Part shown: piece after piece, positions 1 to 6,790 of the stretch | How positions within the stretch are numbered: position 1 is the stretch's first letter | Layout of the letters: each line of letters begins with the position of its first letter | NCBI RefSeq assembly: GCF_000820515.1 | Contig: NZ_JXDG01000005.1 | Span: forward strand, 1 to 64,000 | Direction: 5' to 3' | DNA length: 64,000 nt | Origin: Pseudomonas batumici | GTDB taxonomy: Bacteria > Pseudomonadota > Gammaproteobacteria > Pseudomonadales > Pseudomonadaceae | Made by a program: the position numbers and the translations under genes | The notes under the pieces: model-generated | Told to the model about the DNA's origin: nothing | What the model saw: only the letters and a program-made list of their open reading frames with translations | The model's database searches: none

Positions 1-153
1 CCCTCGTCGCGGCCCCTCCTGGAAGCCCCAACCATTGCCATTTCCAGCGTAACCTCCCCCGGTGCCAGAACCGAAGCTCTGTGGTCTTCCCGCAATGATA
101 TACAAGGGCTTGATTTCAAAAGCTTGTCCGGCTACATATCTCTCGTCCGCCAT
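1..153 (-). CDS. Partial glycine-rich protein (N-terminus only), possibly a bacteriocin-type secreted protein
   Basis: An ATG at 151-153 on the minus strand opens a frame that stays open for 51 codons to the left window edge. A GGAG motif lies about 8 nt before the ATG, so the start is credible. The visible protein begins MADERYVAGQAFEIKP and then becomes rich in Gly, Asn and Trp (GTGGGYAGNGNGWGF). Glycine-rich N-terminal segments like this occur in S-type pyocins/colicin-like bacteriocins, but also in phage tail and surface proteins, and no catalytic part is inside the window. The function is therefore a guess; only the existence of a gene 5' end is supported. Confidence 0.55.
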   Translation of the reverse strand, partial: MADERYVAGQAFEIKPLYIIAGRPQSFGSGTGGGYAGNGNGWGFQEGPRRG

Positions 154-328
154 TATTAAGTCTCCGTGTGATAGTCACCCCGTTGGAAGTGTTTACTGTC
201 GTTTATTTCTGGAGAAGTTTTCGTGAGATATGTATTGGGGTTTTGAGTGAAAAGGCTCTCTGTTCTGCAAGACAATGGCTACAAGTATTTTTTCTAGGAA
301 GATCGCTGATTTTTAGGTGTTCGTACTT

Positions 329-431
329 AAGGAAGCGCTGGATTTATTCGGTTTGCGCCCCTGAAATACATCGCAGATCTTGAATTATCAGACGGCAATA
401 CTTGGTTTTTTGAATAAATTAGCGCTTCCTT
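329..431. mobile_element. MITE-like or IS-remnant element with terminal inverted repeats
   Basis: A left end at 329-349 and a right end at 412-431 are inverted copies of about 20 bp (AAGGAAGCGCT...ATTTATTC) differing by one small indel. They enclose about 62 bp with no gene. GGAAGC-type ends with AT-rich inner halves resemble transposase-recognised termini of IS5-like elements, and both flanks contain TTAA-like bases that could be a short target duplication. The surrounding 154-328 is AT-rich and holds no convincing gene. The identification as a MITE rests only on this structure. Confidence 0.4.
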
Positions 432-457
432 TAAAGGAATTTGAAGCGGACACGGTC

Positions 458-593
458 TTGTGGCGAGCGGGCTTGCCCGCGCTGGGGCGCGAAGCGGCCC
501 TAAAACCTGTAATTGCGATGCATCAGGTAGAACGCAGTGCCTGGTTTTGCGACTGCTACGCAGCCGAGCGCGGGCAAGCCCGCTCGCCACAAG
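458..593. repeat. Inverted pair of REP elements (REPIN), TGTGGCGAGCGGGC type
   Basis: The sequence TGTGGCGAGCGGGCTTGCCCGC near 459-480 recurs in inverted orientation at 571-590, with a GC-rich spacer between. This is the typical paired-REP arrangement of fluorescent pseudomonads. It lies just downstream (minus strand) of the DUF6124 gene. The same core is present as a single palindrome at 27469-27498. No protein-coding gene is supported in this stretch. Confidence 0.8.
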
Positions 594-603
594 GGGGCAA
601 CGT

Positions 604-951
604 CTAGTGCAGCGGCAGGTTATCCAAGGACTGATCCAGCTCGGCTTTCGCCATTTCCACCAGATGCATGGCCGAGAACGCCAGCGCCCGTTTGGAACCG
701 CTGAGACCATCGCCGGACTCGTAGGCGGTGGCCGCCGCGCAGGTCAGCAGCTCGGAGACGTGAACCAGGGATTCTTCCAGGCTTCGAGCGGGTTTGGCGT
801 TGGGCAGACGAATAGTCTCCGGCGATGGAGGCGTTGGGCTGGGCAGATAGTGATCAAGGGCACGCTGGATGGCGGCTTGGTCCTTGAGTCGGTCGACAGA
901 GGGGAAGACGTTGGAATCCTGAACGGGCTTACCGGGGGTAACTTTGCTCAT
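604..951 (-). CDS. DUF6124 family protein
   Basis: This encodes a 115-residue soluble protein with no signal peptide or membrane segment. The pattern fits the small DUF6124 family common in Pseudomonas: a polar N-terminus with a RALDHYL motif, a Pro-rich centre, then a helical part containing ESLVHVSELLTCAAATAY and a C-terminus ending in ALDNL-like residues (SLDNLPLH). The biochemical role of the family is unknown. The frame stays open far upstream (to about 1413), but I chose the ATG at 951 because GGAG sits 8-9 nt before it and the family starts there. The gene lies downstream of the structured RNA candidate at 1180-1297, in the same direction, suggesting a long 5' leader. Confidence 0.8.
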   Translation of the reverse strand: MSKVTPGKPVQDSNVFPSVDRLKDQAAIQRALDHYLPSPTPPSPETIRLPNAKPARSLEESLVHVSELLTCAAATAYESGDGLSGSKRALAFSAMHLVEMAKAELDQSLDNLPLH

Positions 952-1179
952 AATTAAGCTCCAGACTAATAAAGATAGCCTGACATTTATCGAGCTTGCA
1001 GACTCGGCCGCTGATTTGGTAGCGACAAGTCCCAGGCTAGCGGCGCGATGAGCAACCCGCAAGGCGTTGGGATTTTCTAGGAAATGTCCCGCAAGGGAAA
1101 GGGAATCGTCTGCCAATTTCAGATAAAAAGCGGGAGCGCTTCGTGCCGATCGCAAGCTCGTGCTTACAGTGAGGGCAAT

Positions 1180-1297
1180 GGTGGCAGCTGTGCGCAGGTG
1201 TGCAAGACCGAGGATATAGGACTCGGCAGACCCGAAGGTCTCCCACGCACAGCCACCATAGCAATCCAGCGTCGAACACCAGTCTACTGAACGACGC
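1180..1297 (-). ncRNA. Candidate structured RNA / leader element upstream of the DUF6124 gene
   Basis: On the minus strand an outer helix pairs 1246-1257 with 1180-1194 (GGTGGC-TGTGCG against CGCACAG-CTGCCACC). It encloses two further hairpins. One is AGACC-UUCG-GGUCU at 1228-1241, with the exceptionally stable cUUCGg tetraloop when read on the minus strand. The other is CCGAG/CUCGG at 1208-1226. A separate stem GCGTCG/CGACGC lies at 1269-1297. The tetraloop polarity favours transcription in the direction of the DUF6124 gene, which starts about 230 nt downstream. I recall similar sequences occurring in many copies in Pseudomonas genomes but cannot name a family. A protein reading of this stretch (1037-1384) is less convincing. 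Confidence 0.45.
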
Positions 1298-1303
1298 GAA
1301 AAT

Positions 1304-1436
1304 TGTGGGAGCCGGCTTGCTGGCGATGGCATCCTCAAGAGCGCCACAGAATGCAACCGAACACGTAGACCCGTGGATCGCCAACGATAGCGATGGTGAA
1401 TGTCACATCGCAATCGCCGGCAAGCCAGCTCCCACA
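1304..1436. repeat. REPIN, TGTGGGAGCCGGCTTGC type
   Basis: TGTGGGAGCCGGCTTGCTGG at 1304-1323 is answered by the inverted copy CCGGCAAGCCAGCTCCCACA at 1417-1436, with about 90 bp between. The core differs from the 458-593 element, so at least two REP subfamilies are present. It lies between the DUF6124 leader and the end of the polyene operon. The rest of 952-1505 outside this repeat and the RNA candidate shows nothing I can name. Confidence 0.8.
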
Positions 1437-1505
1437 GGGATCGCGTTCAGATCAACTGGCGGATTTCAGCTTACTGAAGCTTCGCCAGATCACCCTTCAA
1501 CACTG

Positions 1506-1949
1506 TCACTGGGAAATCGGCTGCGCCTCACCAACCCCAATGGCACGCGCCGTGGGTTGCTCATGATGGGCGCGCAGCTCGGCCAGGATGTCCTGGTCCA
1601 GAAAGGTTACCCAGCGGATGTAGTTCCGATGGATCTTGCCGTCCCGGTAATCCATGCCGCTGCTGTCGCGGTAGGTGATGTTGTAGCCATTGGCGCTGTA
1701 GTTGATGTCGATCTCGACGTGGAGTTTCTCACGCACGGTGATCTCGGCCTGGACCTGGGCCGGGTTGACGCGCTGCACGCTCCATTCACGCTTGGCCAGG
1801 GCAGTGATAATCGCCTGTTTCACCTCCTCCTGGCTGGCTTGTACTTGCGGCGCGAGGGTGCGGGTCGGGGTGACGATGGGTTTGCTGGTACAGCCCGCCG
1901 CCATCAACAGGGTCAGGGCGACAAGTGCAGCACGAAGCAGGGAAGACAT
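1506..1949 (-). CDS. Small lipoprotein, last gene of the aryl polyene operon
   Basis: The protein has about 147 residues with a lipoprotein signal peptide: MSSLLRAALVALTLLMAAGC, the lipobox AAGC giving a lipidated Cys near residue 20. The mature part is mostly soluble, with a segment rich in acidic and aromatic residues (VEIDINYSANGYNITYRDSSG) typical of small periplasmic or outer-membrane-anchored lipoproteins. I do not recognise a family. I prefer the ATG at 1949 because GGAG lies 8 nt upstream; an in-frame ATG at 1973 would add eight non-signal residues. It follows the third ketosynthase gene after 28 nt, the largest gap in the cluster, so its role in polyene placement is inferred only from position. 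Confidence 0.75.
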   Translation of the reverse strand: MSSLLRAALVALTLLMAAGCTSKPIVTPTRTLAPQVQASQEEVKQAIITALAKREWSVQRVNPAQVQAEITVREKLHVEIDINYSANGYNITYRDSSGMDYRDGKIHRNYIRWVTFLDQDILAELRAHHEQPTARAIGVGEAQPISQ

Positions 1950-1977
1950 TCCGTTTTCTCCAGAGGGTTTCAAGAAA

Positions 1978-3204
1978 TCAGCGCCAGCGCCGGAACACCA
2001 GCGAGGTGTTCACGCCGCCAAAGGCAAAGTTGTTGTTCATCACATACTCGTGGCTCATCTGCCGGAACTCGCCGCGCAGGTAATCCAGCTCGCCGCAGTG
2101 CGGGTCGATCTGGTCGAGGTTCAGGGTATGGACGTAGCTGTCACGGTTCATCATCTCGATGCTGAACCAGGATTCCAGTGCGCCGCAGGCACCCAGGGTG
2201 TGGCCGAAGAAGCTCTTCTGCGAACTGATGGGCATGCGGCTGCCGAACAGACTGTTGGTGGCCAGGGTTTCGGCGATATCACCCTGTTCGGTGGCGGTGC
2301 CATGACCGTTCACGTAGCCGATGGCGTCCGGCGTCAGGCCGGCATCTTCCAGGGCCAGTTCCATGGCCCGGCGCATGGTGCCCTGCTCCGGCCGGGTGAC
2401 GTGCTGGCCGTCGGCGTTACTGCCGAAACCGACGATTTCCGCATGGATATGCGCACCACGGGCCAGGGCATGCTCCAGCTCCTCGAGCACCAGCATGCCT
2501 GCGCCTTCACCGATCACCAGGCCATCACGGCCGCTGTCGTAGGGCCGCGGGCTGCTCTGCGGCGCATCGTTTTTCAGGCTGGTGGCGTAGAGCGCATCGA
2601 ACACCATGGCCTCGGTGGGACACAGCTCCTCGGCACCGCCGGCCAGCATCAGCGGCAGGCGCCCGAACTTGATCGCCTCGTAGGCATAGCCGATGCCCTG
2701 GCTGCCGCTGGTGCAGGCGCTGGAGGTGGGGATCAGGCGCCCGGTCAGGCCAAAGAAGATGCTGATATTCGCCGCCGTGGTGTGCGGCATCATGCGCACG
2801 TAGGAGTTGGCGTTGAGACCTTCGGCCACGGAGTGGATCAGCATCATGCCGAAGGCCCTGATCTCGTCGGTGCTGCCGGTGGACGAGCCGCAGGCCACGC
2901 CCATGCGCCCGTCGCGGATAATGGGGTTGCCCAGCAGGCCGGCGTCGGCCAGGGCCATTTCCGCCGCGCCGACGGCGAAGCGCGAGACCCGCCCCATGCT
3001 GCGCAGTTGCTTGCGGGTCCAGTGCGACGGCACCGCATGGTCATCGATAGGTCCGGCCAGGCGGGTGTTCAGCTCGCTGAAGCGCTCCCACTCGGGCATG
3101 TAGCGGATGCCACTGCGGTTGGCCCGGAAGTTGGCCTCGATGCGGGTCCAGTCGCTGCCCAGGGCGGTGATGCCGGCCATGCCGGTGACGACGACACGCT
3201 TCAT
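1978..3204 (-). CDS. Beta-ketoacyl-ACP synthase (third KS of the aryl polyene cluster, ApeR-like)
   Basis: This is a 408-residue FabF-type condensing enzyme. The catalytic Cys lies in SSACTSGSQGIGYAYEA (about residue 163). The two catalytic His are in NGHGTATEQGD and in KSFFGHTLGACGALES, with the conserved Lys before the second. It has full length for the family. In the characterised APE system a third KS, separate from the KS/CLF pair, assists chain initiation or elongation; assignment to that role is by gene order (KS-DH-KR-KS). The ATG at 3204 overlaps the ketoreductase stop by one base (TGATG), indicating coupled translation. A GTG two codons upstream is also open but less likely. Confidence 0.9.
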   Translation of the reverse strand: MKRVVVTGMAGITALGSDWTRIEANFRANRSGIRYMPEWERFSELNTRLAGPIDDHAVPSHWTRKQLRSMGRVSRFAVGAAEMALADAGLLGNPIIRDGRMGVACGSSTGSTDEIRAFGMMLIHSVAEGLNANSYVRMMPHTTAANISIFFGLTGRLIPTSSACTSGSQGIGYAYEAIKFGRLPLMLAGGAEELCPTEAMVFDALYATSLKNDAPQSSPRPYDSGRDGLVIGEGAGMLVLEELEHALARGAHIHAEIVGFGSNADGQHVTRPEQGTMRRAMELALEDAGLTPDAIGYVNGHGTATEQGDIAETLATNSLFGSRMPISSQKSFFGHTLGACGALESWFSIEMMNRDSYVHTLNLDQIDPHCGELDYLRGEFRQMSHEYVMNNNFAFGGVNTSLVFRRWR

Positions 3205-3932
3205 CAGCACAGGCCTCCGTTGACCGCCAGCACTTGCCGGGTGATGTAGGCCGCCTCCGCAGACATCAGGAAGTTCACCGCGCCGGCGACTTCTTCCGGG
3301 GTGCCCATGCGTTGCGCCGGGATCATTTTCAGCAGTTCTTCCACCGGCACGTTTTCATCGAGCATGACGGTGTCGATCAGGCCCGGGGCGACGCAGTTGA
3401 CGGTGATCTTGCGTTTGCCCAGCTCGATGGCCAGGGCCTTGGCGGCGCCGATCAGGCCGGCCTTCGAGGCGCTGTAGTTGACCTGCCCGCGGTTGCCGAT
3501 CAGCCCGGATACCGAGGTGATGCAGACGATGCGCCCGGGAGCGCGCCGGCGGATCATCGGCATCATCACCGGGTGCAGGACGTTGTAGAAACCGTCGAGG
3601 TTGGTGCGCAGGACCTGGTCCCAGTCGTCTTCGGAGAGGGCCGGAAACGCGCCGTCACGGGTCAGTCCGGCGTTCAGCACCACGCCGTAGTAGGCCCCAT
3701 GGGCTTCGACGTCGGCCTCAAGGCGGCTGCGACAGGCTTCACGGTCGGACACATCGAATTGCAGCACCCGGGCCTGGCGGCCCAGTGCCTGGACTTCGGC
3801 CTGCACGGCCTCGGCATCGGCGCGACCGCTGCGGCAATGCAGCACCAGGTCAAAACCGGCCCGGGCCAGGCGCAGGGCGATTGCACGGCCGATACCGCGG
3901 CTGGAGCCGGTGACCAGGATGGATTCAGTCAT
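3204..3932 (-). CDS. 3-ketoacyl-ACP reductase, FabG-like SDR (ApeQ-like)
   Basis: A 242-residue short-chain dehydrogenase/reductase. The NADPH-binding motif TGSSRGIGRAIA is at residues 8-19, NAG is near residue 91, and the catalytic Ser...Tyr-x-x-x-Lys set is in ITSVSGLIGNRGQVNYSASK. It ends in VNGG, as FabG proteins do. It would reduce the beta-keto group after each condensation before dehydration to the polyene. The start at 3932 forms an ATGA overlap with the upstream dehydratase stop. It is embedded between the dehydratase and the third KS, as in known APE clusters. Confidence 0.93.
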   Translation of the reverse strand: MTESILVTGSSRGIGRAIALRLARAGFDLVLHCRSGRADAEAVQAEVQALGRQARVLQFDVSDREACRSRLEADVEAHGAYYGVVLNAGLTRDGAFPALSEDDWDQVLRTNLDGFYNVLHPVMMPMIRRRAPGRIVCITSVSGLIGNRGQVNYSASKAGLIGAAKALAIELGKRKITVNCVAPGLIDTVMLDENVPVEELLKMIPAQRMGTPEEVAGAVNFLMSAEAAYITRQVLAVNGGLC

Positions 3933-4387
3933 GAGGACTCCTGTGATTCGGATAGATAAGCGGCGGCCTGGGGCGGACGGAACACGTTCAGGCGCGCGGT
4001 GGCATGGATGTCGGGACCGGTCAGGTGGCATTCGAACACGCCCATGCCGTTGTCGTCTTCCAGCGTGCGCAGGGCATGGATGGTCAGTTCGCTGCCGGCG
4101 GGAAAGCGTTCCACGTTGCAGTCGAACTTGCGCGTGCCGAGCAGGAAACCCAGCTCCACCGGCCGGCCTTCGTCACGGGCGTGGCAACCGGCATAGGCGG
4201 CAACGCTCTGGGCCATCAGTTCGATACCGACCCAGGCCGGCAGGCTGCCGTCCTCGCGGTTGAACAGGCCGTCCGGGCGCACGGTGAGGCGAGTGTGGAT
4301 CTGTTCTTCATCGAAGGACAGGACCTGGTCGATCAGGATCATGTCCCCGGCATGGGGCAGCAGTTCGGCGAGCGGCCAATCGATCAT
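3929..4387 (-). CDS. 3-hydroxyacyl-ACP dehydratase, hotdog fold (ApeP-like)
   Basis: A 152-residue protein beginning MIDWPLAELLPHAGDMILID, the LLPH-x-x-x-M motif of FabZ/ApeP-type hotdog dehydratases. The central WVGIELMAQSVAAYAG motif supplies the catalytic acidic residue (Glu in GIELMAQ). It removes water from 3-hydroxyacyl-ACP to give the trans double bond. Characterised APE systems use a heterodimer of two dehydratases; the likely partner here is the C-terminal domain of the ligase fusion at 14641-16311. The start gives ATGA overlap with the upstream ketosynthase stop, and the stop overlaps the ketoreductase start the same way. Confidence 0.9.
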   Translation of the reverse strand: MIDWPLAELLPHAGDMILIDQVLSFDEEQIHTRLTVRPDGLFNREDGSLPAWVGIELMAQSVAAYAGCHARDEGRPVELGFLLGTRKFDCNVERFPAGSELTIHALRTLEDDNGMGVFECHLTGPDIHATARLNVFRPPQAAAYLSESQESS

Positions 4388-5580
4388 GGGGCGTCTCCGA
4401 TAATCAGGCTGACGTTGTTGCCGCCGAAGGCAAAGGAGTTGCTCATCAGGCGGCGCAGTGGTTGGGGGGCGAGGCGGTCGCCCGGCCTGACCCAGTTCAG
4501 GGGCGCCAGCGCGGGATCGGCCTGGCCGTCCCAGATGTGCGGCGGCAGGAGGCCGGACGGGTTGTCGGCACTCAGGCTCAACCAGCAGAACGCCGCTTCC
4601 AGCGCGCCGGCGGCACCCAGGGTGTGGCCGGTCATGGGCTTGGTCGAGGAGCATGGCAGGCCTGCCGGGAACAGGCTGGACACGGCCAGGCTCTCCATGG
4701 CGTCGTTGTGCTGGGTCGCGGTGCCGTGCAGGTTCAGGTAGCCGATGTGCTCCGGTTGCAGGCCAGCCTGCTTCAGGGCCTTGTCCATGGCTTGCACGGC
4801 GCCCCGGCCCGTCGGGTCGGGGGCGGAAATATGGTGGGCGTCGCTACTGGCGCCGGCACCGAGCAGCGCAATGGCAGGGCCGTCGTCGGCCTGCCGGGTC
4901 ATCAGGAACAGCACCGCCGCTTCGCCGATATTGATGCCGCTGCGGTTCACCGAAAACGGGTTGCAGCGCTGCGCCGACACCGCTTCCAGTGCGCTGAAGC
5001 CCCTGAGCGTCAGCGCGCAAAGGCTGTCGACGCCGCCGCACAGCACCGCGTCGCACAGGCCCTGGTCGAGCAGGCGCCGGGCACTCATCAGGGCCCGGGC
5101 ACTGGAGGTGCAGGCGGTGGAGATCACGTAGGCCGGGCCGCGCAGTTGCAACCAGTCGGCGAGGAAGTTCGCCGGGTCGCTCAGCTCCTGCTGCTGGTAG
5201 TCATAACCCTCGGGGAAGTGCTGGTCGCGCAGGTAGCTGGCGATACCACGACTGGCTTCGTCGATGCCCGAGGTGCTGGTGCCCAGGACGATGCCGATGC
5301 GTTCGCGGCCATAGGTGTCGATGGCACGCTGGATCGGCTCGGCGATTTGCCGCGTGGCCTGCATCAGCAGTTGATTGTTGCGGCTGGCATGGGCGCCCAG
5401 TTCAGCGGGAATCGCCGGCAGTTTGCCGCGCACGGCGGCGACCGGCAGGCTGCGTTCCAGTACCCAGCCGCTTTCCGGGCGCATGCCCGAGCAGTCGCCG
5501 GCAAACAGCTTGCGCGCCACGCTCTGCTTGTCGCGGCCCAGGGCGCAGATCACGCCGAGGGCGTTCAGGTAGGCGGTCAT
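4384..5580 (-). CDS. Beta-ketoacyl-ACP synthase (main elongating KS, ApeO-like)
   Basis: A 398-residue condensing enzyme with the catalytic Cys in VISTACTSSARAL (about residue 156) and His in NLHGTATQHND and SSTKPMTGHTLGAAGALE. It begins MTAYLNALGVICALG. This is the catalytically competent partner expected to pair with the cysteine-less chain-length factor at 18152-18871. The open frame extends upstream without sense; the ATG at 5580 overlaps the DUF3261 stop as ATGA, and this sets the start. The second KS in the cluster (1978-3204) is clearly divergent in sequence, so they are not recent duplicates. Confidence 0.92.
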   Translation of the reverse strand: MTAYLNALGVICALGRDKQSVARKLFAGDCSGMRPESGWVLERSLPVAAVRGKLPAIPAELGAHASRNNQLLMQATRQIAEPIQRAIDTYGRERIGIVLGTSTSGIDEASRGIASYLRDQHFPEGYDYQQQELSDPANFLADWLQLRGPAYVISTACTSSARALMSARRLLDQGLCDAVLCGGVDSLCALTLRGFSALEAVSAQRCNPFSVNRSGINIGEAAVLFLMTRQADDGPAIALLGAGASSDAHHISAPDPTGRGAVQAMDKALKQAGLQPEHIGYLNLHGTATQHNDAMESLAVSSLFPAGLPCSSTKPMTGHTLGAAGALEAAFCWLSLSADNPSGLLPPHIWDGQADPALAPLNWVRPGDRLAPQPLRRLMSNSFAFGGNNVSLIIGDAP

Positions 5581-6059
5581 GGGGCGGTCTCGCTCAACGG
5601 ACTGATCCGGTACTGCAGGCTGTCCGGCAGGCTCAGGGTGAACTCCAGCGCCCGGCGATAGCTGACCTGCCAGCGGTCGCCCAGGGCACGCTGCTGCGGC
5701 TGCTGGCGGGCAGTCGGGTAGCTGGCGGGCAACTCGCCCGGCGGCGTCAGGGCAAAGAGTAACGCAGCGAACAGCTCGCGTGCTTGCGGATTGGGCGGCA
5801 ACAGGCCATCGGCCTGCCAATCACCGTCCAGCAGGCGCTGGCGGGCCAGGGGAATGCCCAGCGGGTCCATCAGCGACCAGCGCAGGCCGTTCGCCTCGCG
5901 CTGGATCACCAGCAGCCAGTCCTGGCGCTGCCCGGCCTGTTCGCGCTCGATGTGCAATTGCAGCGGCAGGGCCAGGGTCGGCGCCTGCACGGGCAGCGGT
6001 GCCCGGCTGGCGCAGGCGCTCAGCAGCAGGAGGCAAGCCAGCAACAGGGCACGGATCAT
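5577..6059 (-). CDS. DUF3261 lipoprotein of the aryl polyene cluster
   Basis: A 160-residue protein with signal peptide MIRALLLACLLLLSACASR; the lipobox is LSAC, giving a lipidated Cys at residue 16. The mature sequence contains ANGLRWSLMDPLGIPLARQR, typical of DUF3261 proteins, which occur almost only in aryl polyene clusters near the LolA-like and MMPL genes. The likely role is in moving the lipid-linked polyene to, or seating it in, the outer membrane; this is inferred from co-occurrence. ATGA overlaps on both sides (with the methyltransferase and with the KS) show it is co-translated. Confidence 0.85.
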   Translation of the reverse strand: MIRALLLACLLLLSACASRAPLPVQAPTLALPLQLHIEREQAGQRQDWLLVIQREANGLRWSLMDPLGIPLARQRLLDGDWQADGLLPPNPQARELFAALLFALTPPGELPASYPTARQQPQQRALGDRWQVSYRRALEFTLSLPDSLQYRISPLSETAP

Positions 6060-6790
6060 TCGGCAAGCCCGCCGAGCGGTTTGCGGGCGACCAGGTTGAC
6101 CAGGGTTTCCTCACGCTGGCCCACCGGCGGCGGGTTCTTCAGGCGCAGGCGTTCCAGCAGCCCGAAGTCCTTGGCCCGGCTCCACCACAGGTACGGGTAG
6201 GAGACGTTCCGCGGGGTGAATTCGAAACCCTGGTCGCGGATCATCTCCAGGTACTGTGCCGCGCTTTTCTGCACATGCATCGGGTGGCGGAACAGCCAGC
6301 GAATCACCCAGGTGTCGATATAGGCTTCGGTGGACTCGGCGAACAGCAGGTAGCCGCCTGGCTTGAGCACCCGATAGAACTCGGCCAGGGCGCGGTCCTG
6401 CTGCACCAGGTGATGGAAGGTCTGGTGGCAGAACAGGATATCGACGCTTTGCGAAGGCACCTCGAGGCTCGCGCAGTCACTGCCGATCAGTTCGACTTCC
6501 AGGCCACGGCGCTGTGCTTCTTCGCCGCTGAGTTTCAGGCTGTGGGGATCGGCGTCGAGGCCGATCAGTCGCGCCGGGGCGAAGACCTGTTGCAGATACT
6601 GGAAGGACTTGCCCTGGCCGCAACCGACGTCGAGCAGCACCGGGTTGGCCGGCGGGGCTTCGCTGAACAGGCCGCGCAGATCGTTGATCGCCACCCGCAG
6701 CACGTGGTGCTGCCAGGTGTGGCTGCGCAGGAACCAGAAACCGAAACGGGTTTCCTCGACGTAGGTGTCGCTCAGGTAGGTATTGCTCAT
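6056..6790 (-). CDS. Class I SAM-dependent methyltransferase
   Basis: A 244-residue protein with the SAM-binding motif I VLLDVGCGQGKSFQYL near residue 50, an acidic residue in IGLDADPHS (motif II) and a motif-IV-like DILFCHQTFHHL. Aryl polyenes commonly carry an O-methylated or C-methylated aryl head group, and a methyltransferase is a standard cluster member, so methylation of the aryl head is the probable reaction. The acceptor cannot be told from the sequence. It begins ATGA-coupled to the flavoprotein upstream and ends ATGA-coupled to the DUF3261 gene. Confidence 0.88.
   Translation of the reverse strand: MSNTYLSDTYVEETRFGFWFLRSHTWQHHVLRVAINDLRGLFSEAPPANPVLLDVGCGQGKSFQYLQQVFAPARLIGLDADPHSLKLSGEEAQRRGLEVELIGSDCASLEVPSQSVDILFCHQTFHHLVQQDRALAEFYRVLKPGGYLLFAESTEAYIDTWVIRWLFRHPMHVQKSAAQYLEMIRDQGFEFTPRNVSYPYLWWSRAKDFGLLERLRLKNPPPVGQREETLVNLVARKPLGGLAE

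Noticed and set aside
168..383. A 71-residue open frame on the plus strand
   Set aside because: AT-rich chance frame without a ribosome binding site that runs into the inverted-repeat element.
1037..1384. A 115-residue Cys/His-rich reading frame resembling a zinc protein
   Set aside because: The Cys and His codons fall in the paired arms of the RNA candidate and part of the frame is REP sequence; no ribosome binding site was seen.
604..1413. Extension of the DUF6124 gene to 269 residues
   Set aside because: The upstream part coincides with the structured RNA candidate and REP sequence; the internal ATG at 951 has the ribosome binding site and the family start.
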